Shown: piece by piece, positions 45,080 to 53,500 of the stretch
Layout of the letters: each line of letters opens with the position of its first letter
How positions within the stretch are numbered: the first letter of the stretch is position 1
From: Pigmentiphaga kullae
Lineage (GTDB): Bacteria; Pseudomonadota; Gammaproteobacteria; Burkholderiales; Burkholderiaceae_B
Direction: 5' to 3'
Assembly: GCF_004216695.1 (NCBI RefSeq)
Contig: NZ_SGXC01000001.1
Span: 372,001-436,000 of the forward strand
DNA length: 64,000 bases
Notes under the pieces: generated by a model
Told to the model about the DNA's origin: nothing
Database searches by the model: none
What the model saw: the letters and a program-made list of their open reading frames with translations, nothing else
Program-made: the position numbers and the translations under genes

Positions 45080-46057
45080 CTAGTTGCCACGCCCCGCCTT
45101 CCGCGCGACGTCGCTCCAGCGGTTGATCTCGCTGGCCAGCAACTGGCCGAACTCCGCCGGCGTGGACGCGGTGGGCTGGTAGCCCAGGGTGCGTATCCGC
45201 TGCGCGAACGTTTCGGTGCCGGCGAACCGGGCCGCCTCGCGCGCCAGCAGGTCGCGGACGTCGTCCGGCATTCCCTTGGGGCCGAGCAGACCGGCCCACG
45301 CCGTGACGTCGAAGCCCGGCGCCACGGTTTCGGATACCGTGGGAATGTCCGGGTGGGTGGCGAGCCGGGCGCGGGACGTAATGCCCAGTACCCGCACGCG
45401 TCCCGTGTCCACGAAGGGCGTCAGGGGATTAATCGAACTGAAGGTCATCTGAACTTCATTGGCGGCCAGCGCCGCCAGCGTCGGCGATTCACCGTTGAAG
45501 GGAATGGGGAACAGATCTGCCTTGGCGCTCAGCTTGAACAGTTCGATCGCCAGCCCCTGCCCCCCGGACAGGCTGCCATAGTTGATCTTGCCGCGGTGTT
45601 CACGCGTATAGGCGACGAACTCGGGCAGCGTCTTGACCGGCAGGGCCGCGCTGACGGCCACCCAGTACGGCGCCGTCATGAGCTGCGAAATCGGCGCCAG
45701 GTCCCGCATCAGGTCCAGTTCGGAATCTTTCTGGTCGATCTGGAACGTGGTCAGGCCCGGCGAGCCGAGCAGCAGCGTATGGCCGTCCGGCTTGGCGCGA
45801 GCCACCGACAGCGCGCCGATGACGCCGCCCGCGCCGGCCTTGTTCTCGACGATCACCGGTTGCTTGAGCGATTGCGAGAGATAGTCGGCAAGGAGACGGC
45901 CGACGTTGTCCATGGTGCCGCCCGGCGGATAGGGAACGATGATGCGGACGCGGCGGTTGGGATAATCGGCTGCCTGCGCGGCCGGCAACGAGAGCATGCC
46001 GGCCAATGCACAGCAGGCCAGCATTCGTCCGAGCTTCAGTAGCGTGGCAAGACCCAT
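45080..46057 (-). CDS. Bug family substrate-binding protein
   Basis: The 325-residue preprotein has a signal peptide ending LPAAQA and the mature start DYPNRRVRIIVPYPPGGTMDN. GAGGVIGALSVA and the DL/DLAPIS segments are typical. It follows the porin gene and probably receives solutes that pass it. Which TctAB pair it uses is unclear; only one exists in the window, at 57552-59524. Confidence 0.9.
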   Translation of the reverse strand: MGLATLLKLGRMLACCALAGMLSLPAAQAADYPNRRVRIIVPYPPGGTMDNVGRLLADYLSQSLKQPVIVENKAGAGGVIGALSVARAKPDGHTLLLGSPGLTTFQIDQKDSELDLMRDLAPISQLMTAPYWVAVSAALPVKTLPEFVAYTREHRGKINYGSLSGGQGLAIELFKLSAKADLFPIPFNGESPTLAALAANEVQMTFSSINPLTPFVDTGRVRVLGITSRARLATHPDIPTVSETVAPGFDVTAWAGLLGPKGMPDDVRDLLAREAARFAGTETFAQRIRTLGYQPTASTPAEFGQLLASEINRWSDVARKAGRGN

Positions 46058-46114
46058 GGATGTCTCCTTGCGTGGCGCGGCGGAACATGAGGCTGCCGCG
46101 CCGTTGAGATGTGA

Positions 46115-47164
46115 CTAGAAGGCGTGGCGCATGCCCACCGCGATCTGGCGCACGCCTATGTCCCGGTTCAATGTGTGGTTGCGGAAATCGATATCGTCGT
46201 AGAGCACATACAGGCGCGTGCGCTTGGACAGATAGTAGGCATAGGCGAGTGACACCCCGCCGATCTTGGACTCCGTGGCGCGCTGGTAGCTTGCCAGGAT
46301 GGTACCGGGGCCGACAGGCACCGAGACGCCGATCGAATACGTCTGGTCCTTGGTATGGCCGGTGGCGACATAACCCTTGGCCCGGGTATCGCCCGTCATC
46401 GCACCGACGCCGGGATCCGAGTTCAGATTGCGCGCGCGCCCATAGCCGGCATGCAGCTTGGCGACACCGAAGTCGTAGGACGCGCCGAGGATCATGTTGC
46501 TGGTGTCCCGCTTGCCGGTCGGAGCCTGGGCCTGGTCATAGGTCAGCACGGCGCTCAAGGGGCCCTCCTCGTAGCGGATGCCCGACGTGATCACCCGATA
46601 GTTGTTGCCGCTGCCCGGCACTTCGGCGCCGCTCTCGGCGAAGCTGTATCCGATGCCGCCCTGGAATCCACCGAAGCGCGGCGTAGTGTAGTAGATGGCG
46701 TTGCTCAGGCGGCTGCCCGCGCCGGTATCGTCGTTGGCGTAGTTGAACGTGCTCTTGGCGCTGGCGTTCGACCACGTCTGGCCGAACGGCGACACGACCT
46801 GCGGCGTCCAGTCGCCGCCGAAATTCACCTGGCGGCCCAGGCGGACCTCACCGAAGCCGCCGCTCAACCCGACATAGGCCCAGCGCTGGAACAAGGCGCC
46901 GGTATTGGTGCCCTGGTCGATGTTCAACTGGCTTTCCAGGCGGAAATTCGCCTTCAGGCCGTTGCCGAGGTCTTCCTGGCCCCGGAGCCCGAAGGTCGAG
47001 ACCGAGGACATGCCGCTGCCTATGCCGTTGGTGGTTCCCTTGCCGTCCACTTTCTCGCTCAGGAATCCCGCATCGGCGCTGCCGTATATCGTGACGCCGC
47101 TCTGGGCGTGGGCCGCGCCGGATGCGCCCGCAAGCAGCGCCGCGGCTATCAAGGTCTTTCTCAT
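46115..47164 (-). CDS. Outer-membrane porin (Gram-negative porin, Omp_4 type)
   Basis: The 349-residue preprotein has signal peptide MRKTLIAAALLAGASGAAHA and the mature start QSGVTIYGSADAGF, typical of betaproteobacterial general porins. It has alternating beta strands and ends in Phe (VGMRHAF), the outer-membrane assembly signal. It is the first gene of porin-Bug-Bug with its own promoter at LysR box 2, so it is likely the substrate's entry channel. The ATG was placed 12 codons after the longest frame start. Confidence 0.92.
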   Translation of the reverse strand: MRKTLIAAALLAGASGAAHAQSGVTIYGSADAGFLSEKVDGKGTTNGIGSGMSSVSTFGLRGQEDLGNGLKANFRLESQLNIDQGTNTGALFQRWAYVGLSGGFGEVRLGRQVNFGGDWTPQVVSPFGQTWSNASAKSTFNYANDDTGAGSRLSNAIYYTTPRFGGFQGGIGYSFAESGAEVPGSGNNYRVITSGIRYEEGPLSAVLTYDQAQAPTGKRDTSNMILGASYDFGVAKLHAGYGRARNLNSDPGVGAMTGDTRAKGYVATGHTKDQTYSIGVSVPVGPGTILASYQRATESKIGGVSLAYAYYLSKRTRLYVLYDDIDFRNHTLNRDIGVRQIAVGMRHAF

Positions 47165-47261
47165 TTTCCCGTGTCTCCTCTCGCGCAGGTCCTGCGGCAT
47201 GCAGGCGTGCGCTTATCGATGTCATGATGGTGGCGCCACCGGCATTGCTGGTGGCGGGGCC

Positions 47262-47322
47262 ATCCTATGAGGGGCATTGGAGGCAGGCAAAGATATTTGT
47301 TCGTTCAGTGCACTTCGTGCAC
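47262..47322 (-). promoter_or_regulatory. Porin-operon promoter with LysR-type box 2
   Basis: The box GTGCAC-TTC-GTGCAC (47308-47322) lies upstream of the porin. Read on the minus strand, 40 bases separate it from TAGGAT (47262-47267). A -35 TTGCCT (47285-47290) gives a 17-base spacer; TTTGCC one base over gives the same 16/18 layout as at boxes 1 and 3. The -10 is about 98 bases before the porin ATG. Confidence 0.74.
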
Positions 47323-47342
47323 TCCCGCCTCCTGGTCCGGGG

Positions 47343-48374
47343 TTATCTGGCGGCGGGCGCCACCGCGCCATCCATCTCCTTGCGTATCAGGTCTTCGCGT
47401 ATGCGACGAGTCCGCATCACGCCGGCGTCCGTGGCCGCGCTGTACTCGAATGCGCCGTCCCGGTCCGAAGCCACCATCAGTTCCTGCGCCTCGATGGCCT
47501 CCACGTCCTCGGTCAGGACCCGCGTGACGGACTCCAGGGCGTGGCCGTGATCGATGGGATAGTTGAAGCTCACGCCCCAGTAGTAGGTATGGGTGGTGCG
47601 GGTGCGCGGGGTGATCGCGTTGAAGACCGTGTTCTGCCTGGCGACGCCGGGCGCGCCGCACGAGGCGGCGCCCACATGGACCTTGACGAAGGCGGGTGCG
47701 ATGAACTCCGTTTCGTTCCACCGGTTCACCGGGTTCTCCAGACCCATCGTCCGAGCGTGGAAGGGCGGCAAGTCGACCCCTTCCATCATCCGCTTGATCT
47801 TGACCACCATGCCGTCGATTTCCGTGGTGATCGGTGCCTTGGCGAAATAGGAATTGCCGATGCTGGTCGGATGCACGAAGCTCAGGTGCGTCAGATCCAG
47901 CAAGTTCTCCACCATCAGCTCGTGCCGCGCGCTTACCTCGAACGTGCCTGTGATGTTGACGCGCGAGGCATCGCCCAGCCAGGCGGTGTCGGGAATCAGC
48001 GACTCATCGGCCAGCGCCGGATTGCCGGTCCAGACCCAGACCCACCCCGTGCGCTCCGCGATGGGATAGGCACGGATGGAGGCACGATCGGATACCGGAC
48101 CTTCGACGGCGGGAATCGCCACACAAGCACCGCCGGCGTCGAAGGTGAAGCCGTGGTAGGCACAGACGATGCGATCGCCCTCCAGCCGGCTGCGGGACAG
48201 GGGAAACCGGCGATGGCTGCAGCGGTTCGTCAGCGCGACCGCCTTGCCGTCTTCGGTACGGTAGAGTACGAGCGGCTCGTCGAGCAGCCATTTCTCCGAC
48301 AACGAGCGGCCGATCTCGCTGCTCAGCGCCGCCACGTACCAGGCGTTGCGCACATAGACTTCCCGATTGTTCAT
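47343..48374 (-). CDS. Rieske [2Fe-2S] oxygenase, vanillate demethylase (VanA) type
   Basis: The 343-residue protein has Rieske ligands Cys52-x-His54 and Cys71-x2-His74, and the mononuclear iron region ENLLDLTHLSFVHPTS with the DLTHLSFVH motif at about residue 158. It fits the VanA/dicamba O-demethylase group, which oxidises methoxy or methyl groups. It is 58 bases after the SDR gene and read with it. No reductase lies nearby. Confidence 0.87.
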   Translation of the reverse strand: MNNREVYVRNAWYVAALSSEIGRSLSEKWLLDEPLVLYRTEDGKAVALTNRCSHRRFPLSRSRLEGDRIVCAYHGFTFDAGGACVAIPAVEGPVSDRASIRAYPIAERTGWVWVWTGNPALADESLIPDTAWLGDASRVNITGTFEVSARHELMVENLLDLTHLSFVHPTSIGNSYFAKAPITTEIDGMVVKIKRMMEGVDLPPFHARTMGLENPVNRWNETEFIAPAFVKVHVGAASCGAPGVARQNTVFNAITPRTRTTHTYYWGVSFNYPIDHGHALESVTRVLTEDVEAIEAQELMVASDRDGAFEYSAATDAGVMRTRRIREDLIRKEMDGAVAPAAR

Positions 48375-48431
48375 GACAGGTCATTCCGCTTGTAGGAATC
48401 GATGATCGGCGGGCCTTGTGCGCCCCGCCGG

Positions 48432-49190
48432 CTATTGCAGCGTCGAGCCGCCGTCGACGATGTAGGTTTGGCCCGAGACGAAGGCGCTGTCATCGCTGGC
48501 AAGGAACACGAGCGGGCCGACCAGATCCTCCGGAAGCTGTTCGCGCTTGAAGCAGCGCCGCTGCATCTGGCTGGCGAGCAACTGCTGGGCGTCCGCGTAG
48601 TCGTGGCGCACGGATTCGCTCATGGTGATGCCCGGGGCGATGGCGTTGACGCCTATGCCGAAATCGCCCAGTTCGCGCGCCATCGAACGGGTCATGGCCA
48701 GCACCGCGCCCTTCGACGCCACGTAATGCAACAGCAAGGGGGTGCCGGAGTAGATCGTCGCGGAGGCGATGTTGATGATGCGGCCTTGGTTGCGCGCTTT
48801 CATTCCGGGTACGACGGCGCGCGAGAATTCCAGCACGCCGCGGGTATTGACCGTCATGACACGATCCCATTCCTCGGTGGCGATCTCGTAGAAAGGTTTC
48901 TTGGTCAGTCCGCCGAAAATGGCGGCGTTGTTCACCAGGACATCCACGGGGCCCAATTCGGCGATCACCCGTTGAACGAAGCGGGACACGCTGTCGCCGT
49001 CGGTCACGTCCACCTTGCCGGCGATCGCGCGGCCCCCTTGCTTCACGATGTCCGATGCCACGCCGGTGGCGTCGAGCACGTCGCATACGGCGACGGCAGC
49101 GCCTTCCGCGGCCAGGCCGCGGGCATAGACCGCGCCTATGCCCTGCGCCGCGCCGGTCACGATGGCGACCTTTCCTTTCAACCTGTCCAT
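48432..49190 (-). CDS. SDR family oxidoreductase, paralog 1
   Basis: The 252-residue classical SDR has VAIVTGAAQGIG, NNAAIFGG, the catalytic Ser (SATIYSG) and YVASKGA, and ends VSGQTYIVDGGSTLQ. It is about two-thirds identical to the SDR at 60427, both divergent from a Rieske- or ALDH-led operon. A dehydrogenation of an alcohol or dihydrodiol is plausible. The ATG before DRLKGKVAIVTG was chosen over a longer frame. Confidence 0.88.
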   Translation of the reverse strand: MDRLKGKVAIVTGAAQGIGAVYARGLAAEGAAVAVCDVLDATGVASDIVKQGGRAIAGKVDVTDGDSVSRFVQRVIAELGPVDVLVNNAAIFGGLTKKPFYEIATEEWDRVMTVNTRGVLEFSRAVVPGMKARNQGRIINIASATIYSGTPLLLHYVASKGAVLAMTRSMARELGDFGIGVNAIAPGITMSESVRHDYADAQQLLASQMQRRCFKREQLPEDLVGPLVFLASDDSAFVSGQTYIVDGGSTLQ

Positions 49191-49277
49191 GTCGTCTCCC
49201 GTTGGTAGGTTCTTTCTGTTGGCCGCATAGTGGATCGCGGCGATTTCGTGGTCCATATGCCCGGTCCAATACGCACT

Positions 49278-49322
49278 ATTTGCCCTGCAAATGGCATTCC
49301 TCCGACATGTGCGCCGTATCCT
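49278..49322 (+). promoter_or_regulatory. Divergent promoter with palindrome ATTTGC-CCT-GCAAAT
   Basis: The perfect palindrome ATTTGCCCTGCAAAT (49278-49292) lies 24 bases before TATCCT (49317-49322), a possible -10 for the ALDH operon, with no good -35. The same layout is found at 61276-61320. IclR binding is inferred. Confidence 0.55.
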
Positions 49323-49351
49323 TGGCCCACGATTTCAACGGAGACAGACTC

Positions 49352-50773
49352 ATGAAAGCCGAGGCGTATACCCACACGATCAATGGCACGGGCGAATCCT
49401 CGCCGGAACGGATCGGCGTCATCGATCCCAGCCGCGGGAGCGTGTTCGCGCAATGCCCCAGCGCGTCGCAAGAACAATTGGCTCGTGCCGTCGAGGCAGC
49501 ACGAGCGTCGTCCGGAAACTGGCAGCGGCTGGGTTTCGACGGCCGTCGTGTCTACCTGGAGAAATTCGCGGCGGCCCTGCGCGACAGCATCGAAACGCTG
49601 ACGCCGATGCTGACGCAGGAGCAGGGCAAGCCGCTCGACCAATCGCGCGCCGAAATCCTGCGCGCCGCGGAATCGACCCCCCGGCTGTGCGGCCTGACCG
49701 TCGAAGACGAGGTCCTGAATGACACGCCGACCGAACGGGTCGAGCTGCGCCACCGCCCGCTCGGGGTCGTCGGCGTCATCTCCCCCTGGAACGCGCCGAT
49801 CGGGCTTGCCGTGCTGCGCATGGCGCAGGCCCTGTACGCGGGCAACACCGTCGTCGCCAAGCCTTCGCCCTACACGCCGCTGACCACGCTGAAAGTGGGC
49901 GAGATCGCGCGCGGCATCTTCCCCGCCGGCACGGTCAACGTCGTGGCGGGCGGCGACGATCTGGGCCGCTGGATGACAGAACATCCGGGCATAGACAAAA
50001 TCTCGTTCACCGGTTCGGTGCGCACGGGCAAGCGCGTCATGGCCAGCGCTGCCGCCAGCCTGAAACGCGTCACGCTGGAGCTGGGCGGCAACGATCCGGC
50101 CATCGTCCTGCCCGACGTGGATCTAAAGCAGACCGCCCACCAGATCTTCTGGACGGCATTCCGCAACAGTGGGCAGATCTGCATGGCGATCAAGCGCCTG
50201 TTCGTACACGAGGAAATCTACGAACCGATGATCGAGGAACTGGCGGCCATCGCGCGCGGCGCCAAGGTGGGCGACGGCACCGAACCCGGTGTCGACTTCG
50301 GGCCGCTGCAGAACAGGATGCAGTTCGACATCGTCTCGTCGCTGCTGGCCGATACGCGCGGGCTGCCGGGCGTGCGCATCGCCACCGGCGGCGCGCCGCT
50401 GGATCGTCCGGGCTATTTCGTGCCGCCCACCATCGTGGCCGATATCGCCGACGACACCCGGCTGGTGCGCGAAGAGCCCTTCGGCCCGGTGCTGCCGGTG
50501 TTGAAGTTCTCGGACATCGACGATGCCATCGCGCGCGCCAACGATACCCGCTATGGCCTGGGCGCATCCGTCTGGAGCAAGGACCTCGACACGGCCCGCG
50601 CCATCGCCGATAGGCTGGAGGCCGGCACCACGTGGATCAACTGCCATCTGGTCAGCGACGTCCACACGCCTTTCGGCGGCTGCAAGGAATCCGGCCTGGG
50701 GCGCGCCAACTCCGTCTTCGGCATCAAGGAAGACATGGAGATGAACGTCCTGCGCATCCGCAAGGCGGCCTGA
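49352..50773 (+). CDS. NAD(P)-dependent aldehyde dehydrogenase
   Basis: The 473-residue protein has catalytic Glu243 (LELGGNDPA) and Cys277 (SGQICMAIK), and FTGSVRTGKRV near residue 222 for cofactor binding. The ALDH family is certain but the substrate is not; benzaldehyde- or vanillin-like aldehydes are possible in this context. It is followed after 26 bases by a GMC oxidoreductase, consistent with alcohol to aldehyde to acid. First gene of an ALDH-GMC-Rieske operon. Confidence 0.88.
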   Translation: MKAEAYTHTINGTGESSPERIGVIDPSRGSVFAQCPSASQEQLARAVEAARASSGNWQRLGFDGRRVYLEKFAAALRDSIETLTPMLTQEQGKPLDQSRAEILRAAESTPRLCGLTVEDEVLNDTPTERVELRHRPLGVVGVISPWNAPIGLAVLRMAQALYAGNTVVAKPSPYTPLTTLKVGEIARGIFPAGTVNVVAGGDDLGRWMTEHPGIDKISFTGSVRTGKRVMASAAASLKRVTLELGGNDPAIVLPDVDLKQTAHQIFWTAFRNSGQICMAIKRLFVHEEIYEPMIEELAAIARGAKVGDGTEPGVDFGPLQNRMQFDIVSSLLADTRGLPGVRIATGGAPLDRPGYFVPPTIVADIADDTRLVREEPFGPVLPVLKFSDIDDAIARANDTRYGLGASVWSKDLDTARAIADRLEAGTTWINCHLVSDVHTPFGGCKESGLGRANSVFGIKEDMEMNVLRIRKAA

Positions 50774-50799
50774 GACGGCCGCCCGCGACGGAGCATGGC

Positions 50800-52392
50800 G
50801 TGAAAGAAGATATCTACGACTACATCGTGGTGGGAGCCGGATCGGCGGGCTGCGTCATCGCCACCCGCCTGGTGGAAAGCGGCGCGCGGGTCCTGCTGCT
50901 GGAAGCCGGCGCGCGGGACAGCAATCCGTTCGTCCACATCCCCGCCGGCTATCCCCGGCTGACGGCGGCAAAGTACCGCTGGCCCTACGAGAGCGAACCC
51001 CAGGCGGAAACGGACGGCCGCCGGATAGCCGTACCCCAGGGGCGCGGCCTGGGGGGTTCGAGTTCAATCAACGGCATGGTGTACATCCGGGGCCAGGCCC
51101 AGGACTACGATCGCTGGCACGAACTCGGCAATGCCGGCTGGTCCTGGCGCGAGGTGCTGCCCTGGTTCCGGAAGTCCGAGGCCAACGGCACTTACGCCGG
51201 GCCCTTGCACGGCACGGCGGGTCCGCTGTCGGTCAGCGACATCGCTCCGCACCATCCTCTGGGCGCGGCGTTCGTGCGGGCCGGGCAGGAATGCGGCGTG
51301 CCGTTCAATCCCGACTTCAATGGCGATTCGCAACTCGGCATCGGCTACTACCAGGCTACGATAGGCGCGGGGCGGCGCTGCAGTACGGCGGTGGCGTACC
51401 TGAGCCGCGTCCGGCGCGACGGCAGGCTGCGCATCGTCACGGACGCGCAGGCCTCGCGCATCCAGATCGAACGGCGCACCGCGCGCGGCGTGGTCTACCA
51501 GACCCGCAGCGGAGCGCGTGAAGCCCGGGCACACCGGGGCGTGGTGCTGGCGGCGGGCGCGCTGGCGAGCCCCAAGCTCATGCTCCTCTCGGGCCTGGGG
51601 CCGGCACGCCAGCTGGAGGAACTGGGAATCCCGGTGGCCCATGACCTGCCGGGCGTGGGACGCAACTACCAGGACCACGCATCGGTGGCCATGGTGGCGC
51701 GCGTGCGCGATCCCATCAGCCTCCACGCCCAGGATCGCGGATGGAAGGCGCTGCGGCACGGCATCGAATGGATGCTGTTCAGGCGTGGCCTGCTGGCGTC
51801 CAACATCATCGAGAGCGGCGGCTTCCTCGATCTGGACGGCGACGGCCGCGCCGACATCCAAATCCACGTGCTGCCCGTCATCCGGACCGACCGGGTTTCC
51901 GACAGGCTAGCCGGGCACGTGCACGGCCTGACCATCTCGGCTCTGAAGCTGCGGCCCGAATCCCGGGGGGAAGTCCGCCTGCGCAGCAACCGGCCGGCGG
52001 ATCCCATCCTGCTCAAGGGCAACTACCTCCAGGCGGCATCGGACGTGGCGGATCTAGCCCGGGCCTTGCGCTTCGCGCGCGGCCTGCTGCGGGCGCCGTC
52101 GTTCCAAGCCATCGGCGCCCGCGAGCTGCTACCCGGCCCGGGCAAGGAAGACGATGCCGGGCTGGAGGCCTACGTCCGGCGTTCGGCCAGGACCGTGTAC
52201 CACCCCGTCGGCACCTGCCGCATGGGTACGGACGGCGACGCGGTCGTAACGCCAAGGCTGCAGGTGCACGGCATGCGCGGCCTCTGGATAGGAGATGCCT
52301 CGGTCATGCCGGAGATCCCGAGCGGCAATACCAACGCCCCCACCGTCATGATCGGCGAGCGTGCAGCCGACTTCATCATCCATTCGCAATGA
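50800..52392 (+). CDS. GMC family FAD-dependent alcohol oxidase/dehydrogenase
   Basis: The 530-residue protein begins YIVVGAGSAGCVIATRL, has the GMC signature GRGLGGSSSINGMVYIRGQ and the active-site His in YHPVGTCRMG, with WIGDASVMPEIPSGNTNAP at the end. The GTG start has a GGAG site eight bases upstream. The family includes choline dehydrogenase and alcohol oxidases. It probably oxidises a side-chain alcohol. Its stop is 17 bases before the Rieske ATG. Confidence 0.88.
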   Translation: MKEDIYDYIVVGAGSAGCVIATRLVESGARVLLLEAGARDSNPFVHIPAGYPRLTAAKYRWPYESEPQAETDGRRIAVPQGRGLGGSSSINGMVYIRGQAQDYDRWHELGNAGWSWREVLPWFRKSEANGTYAGPLHGTAGPLSVSDIAPHHPLGAAFVRAGQECGVPFNPDFNGDSQLGIGYYQATIGAGRRCSTAVAYLSRVRRDGRLRIVTDAQASRIQIERRTARGVVYQTRSGAREARAHRGVVLAAGALASPKLMLLSGLGPARQLEELGIPVAHDLPGVGRNYQDHASVAMVARVRDPISLHAQDRGWKALRHGIEWMLFRRGLLASNIIESGGFLDLDGDGRADIQIHVLPVIRTDRVSDRLAGHVHGLTISALKLRPESRGEVRLRSNRPADPILLKGNYLQAASDVADLARALRFARGLLRAPSFQAIGARELLPGPGKEDDAGLEAYVRRSARTVYHPVGTCRMGTDGDAVVTPRLQVHGMRGLWIGDASVMPEIPSGNTNAPTVMIGERAADFIIHSQ

Positions 52393-52409
52393 ACGACAAG
52401 GAGTCCACG

Positions 52410-53447
52410 ATGTTTCCCAGGAATCATTGGTATATGGCGGGCTGGAGCTCGGAACTGAGCCAGCGGCCCATGTCGCGCACCATCCTTGGCGAGGCCATGG
52501 TGCTTTACCGGACAGCGGCGGGCCAGGCGGTCGCGCTTGAAGACCGGTGCTGTCACCGCGCCATGCCGCTGTCCGAAGGCGAGGTCGACGGCGACATCCT
52601 GCGCTGCCCCTATCACGGGCTGGAGTTCGCCCCGTCCGGCGCATGCACGCTCATTCCCGGCCAGGACGACATTCCCCGCAAGGCCTGCGTGCGTTCGTTC
52701 CGCGTGGTCGAGCAGGATGCCATCATCTGGATATGGCCGGGCGACCCGGAGAAGGCCGATCCCGCCAGGATCATCTCCTATCCCTACCACCGGCCGGGTT
52801 CCGGATGGGCATGGAAATCGACGAGTTGGCGCGTCAAATGCAATTGGCAGCTCGTCCAGGACAATCTGCTCGATCTGACCCATCTCGCCCTGGTCCACAA
52901 GACGACCATAGGCGGGGACAACGCCCTGCACTTCAACACCACCACCAAGGTGACGCCCACCCCCAACGGCGTGAAAACCCGCCGCTGGATGCCGAACTCG
53001 ACGCCGCCTCCCTACTATCTCGCCTCGGTCGACTTCAAGGGCAAGGTGGACCGCTGGCAGGAGTTCGACGCCACGCCCGCCTTCCTGCTGGCCTACACCG
53101 GCGGGGTCGATGCCGGCCAGGGCGACGGCGAAGGCCCGCGCGAAGGAGGCTTCCAGGTGCGGGTGCTGAACGGCCTGACGCCGGAAACCGAGACGACCAC
53201 CCACTACTTCTGGTCGAAGGCGCACAACTTCCGGATCGACGATCCCGCCGTCACGCAAAAGCAGTTCGAAGGCACGACCCAGGTCTTCAGCGAGGACGTC
53301 CGCGTCATGGAACTGCAGCAACAGCGCCTGTCGGACGACCCCGACCGGGGGCTGGTGGACATCCGGTCCGACGGTGCCGGCCTGCTGATGCGCCGTATCG
53401 TGCAGCGGATGATCGACGAGGAACGCCACGTGGCCCAGGCGTCCTGA
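52410..53447 (+). CDS. Rieske [2Fe-2S] oxygenase, VanA-like
   Basis: The 345-residue protein has Rieske ligands Cys47-x-His49 (RCCHR) and Cys66-x2-His69 (CPYHG), and DNLLDLTHLALVHKTT for the mononuclear iron. It is paralogous to the oxygenase at 61384, sharing the MF[PL]RN-WY start. The ATG at 52410 has AAGGAG at good spacing; the ATG at 52389 overlapping the GMC stop is an alternative. The extra Cys48 next to the ligand is notable. Confidence 0.87.
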   Translation: MFPRNHWYMAGWSSELSQRPMSRTILGEAMVLYRTAAGQAVALEDRCCHRAMPLSEGEVDGDILRCPYHGLEFAPSGACTLIPGQDDIPRKACVRSFRVVEQDAIIWIWPGDPEKADPARIISYPYHRPGSGWAWKSTSWRVKCNWQLVQDNLLDLTHLALVHKTTIGGDNALHFNTTTKVTPTPNGVKTRRWMPNSTPPPYYLASVDFKGKVDRWQEFDATPAFLLAYTGGVDAGQGDGEGPREGGFQVRVLNGLTPETETTTHYFWSKAHNFRIDDPAVTQKQFEGTTQVFSEDVRVMELQQQRLSDDPDRGLVDIRSDGAGLLMRRIVQRMIDEERHVAQAS

Positions 53448-53500
53448 CTCGCCAGGCGGGGATGTCCAGTCCTGTGCCGGCATTCCCCGCCCCGTGGCCG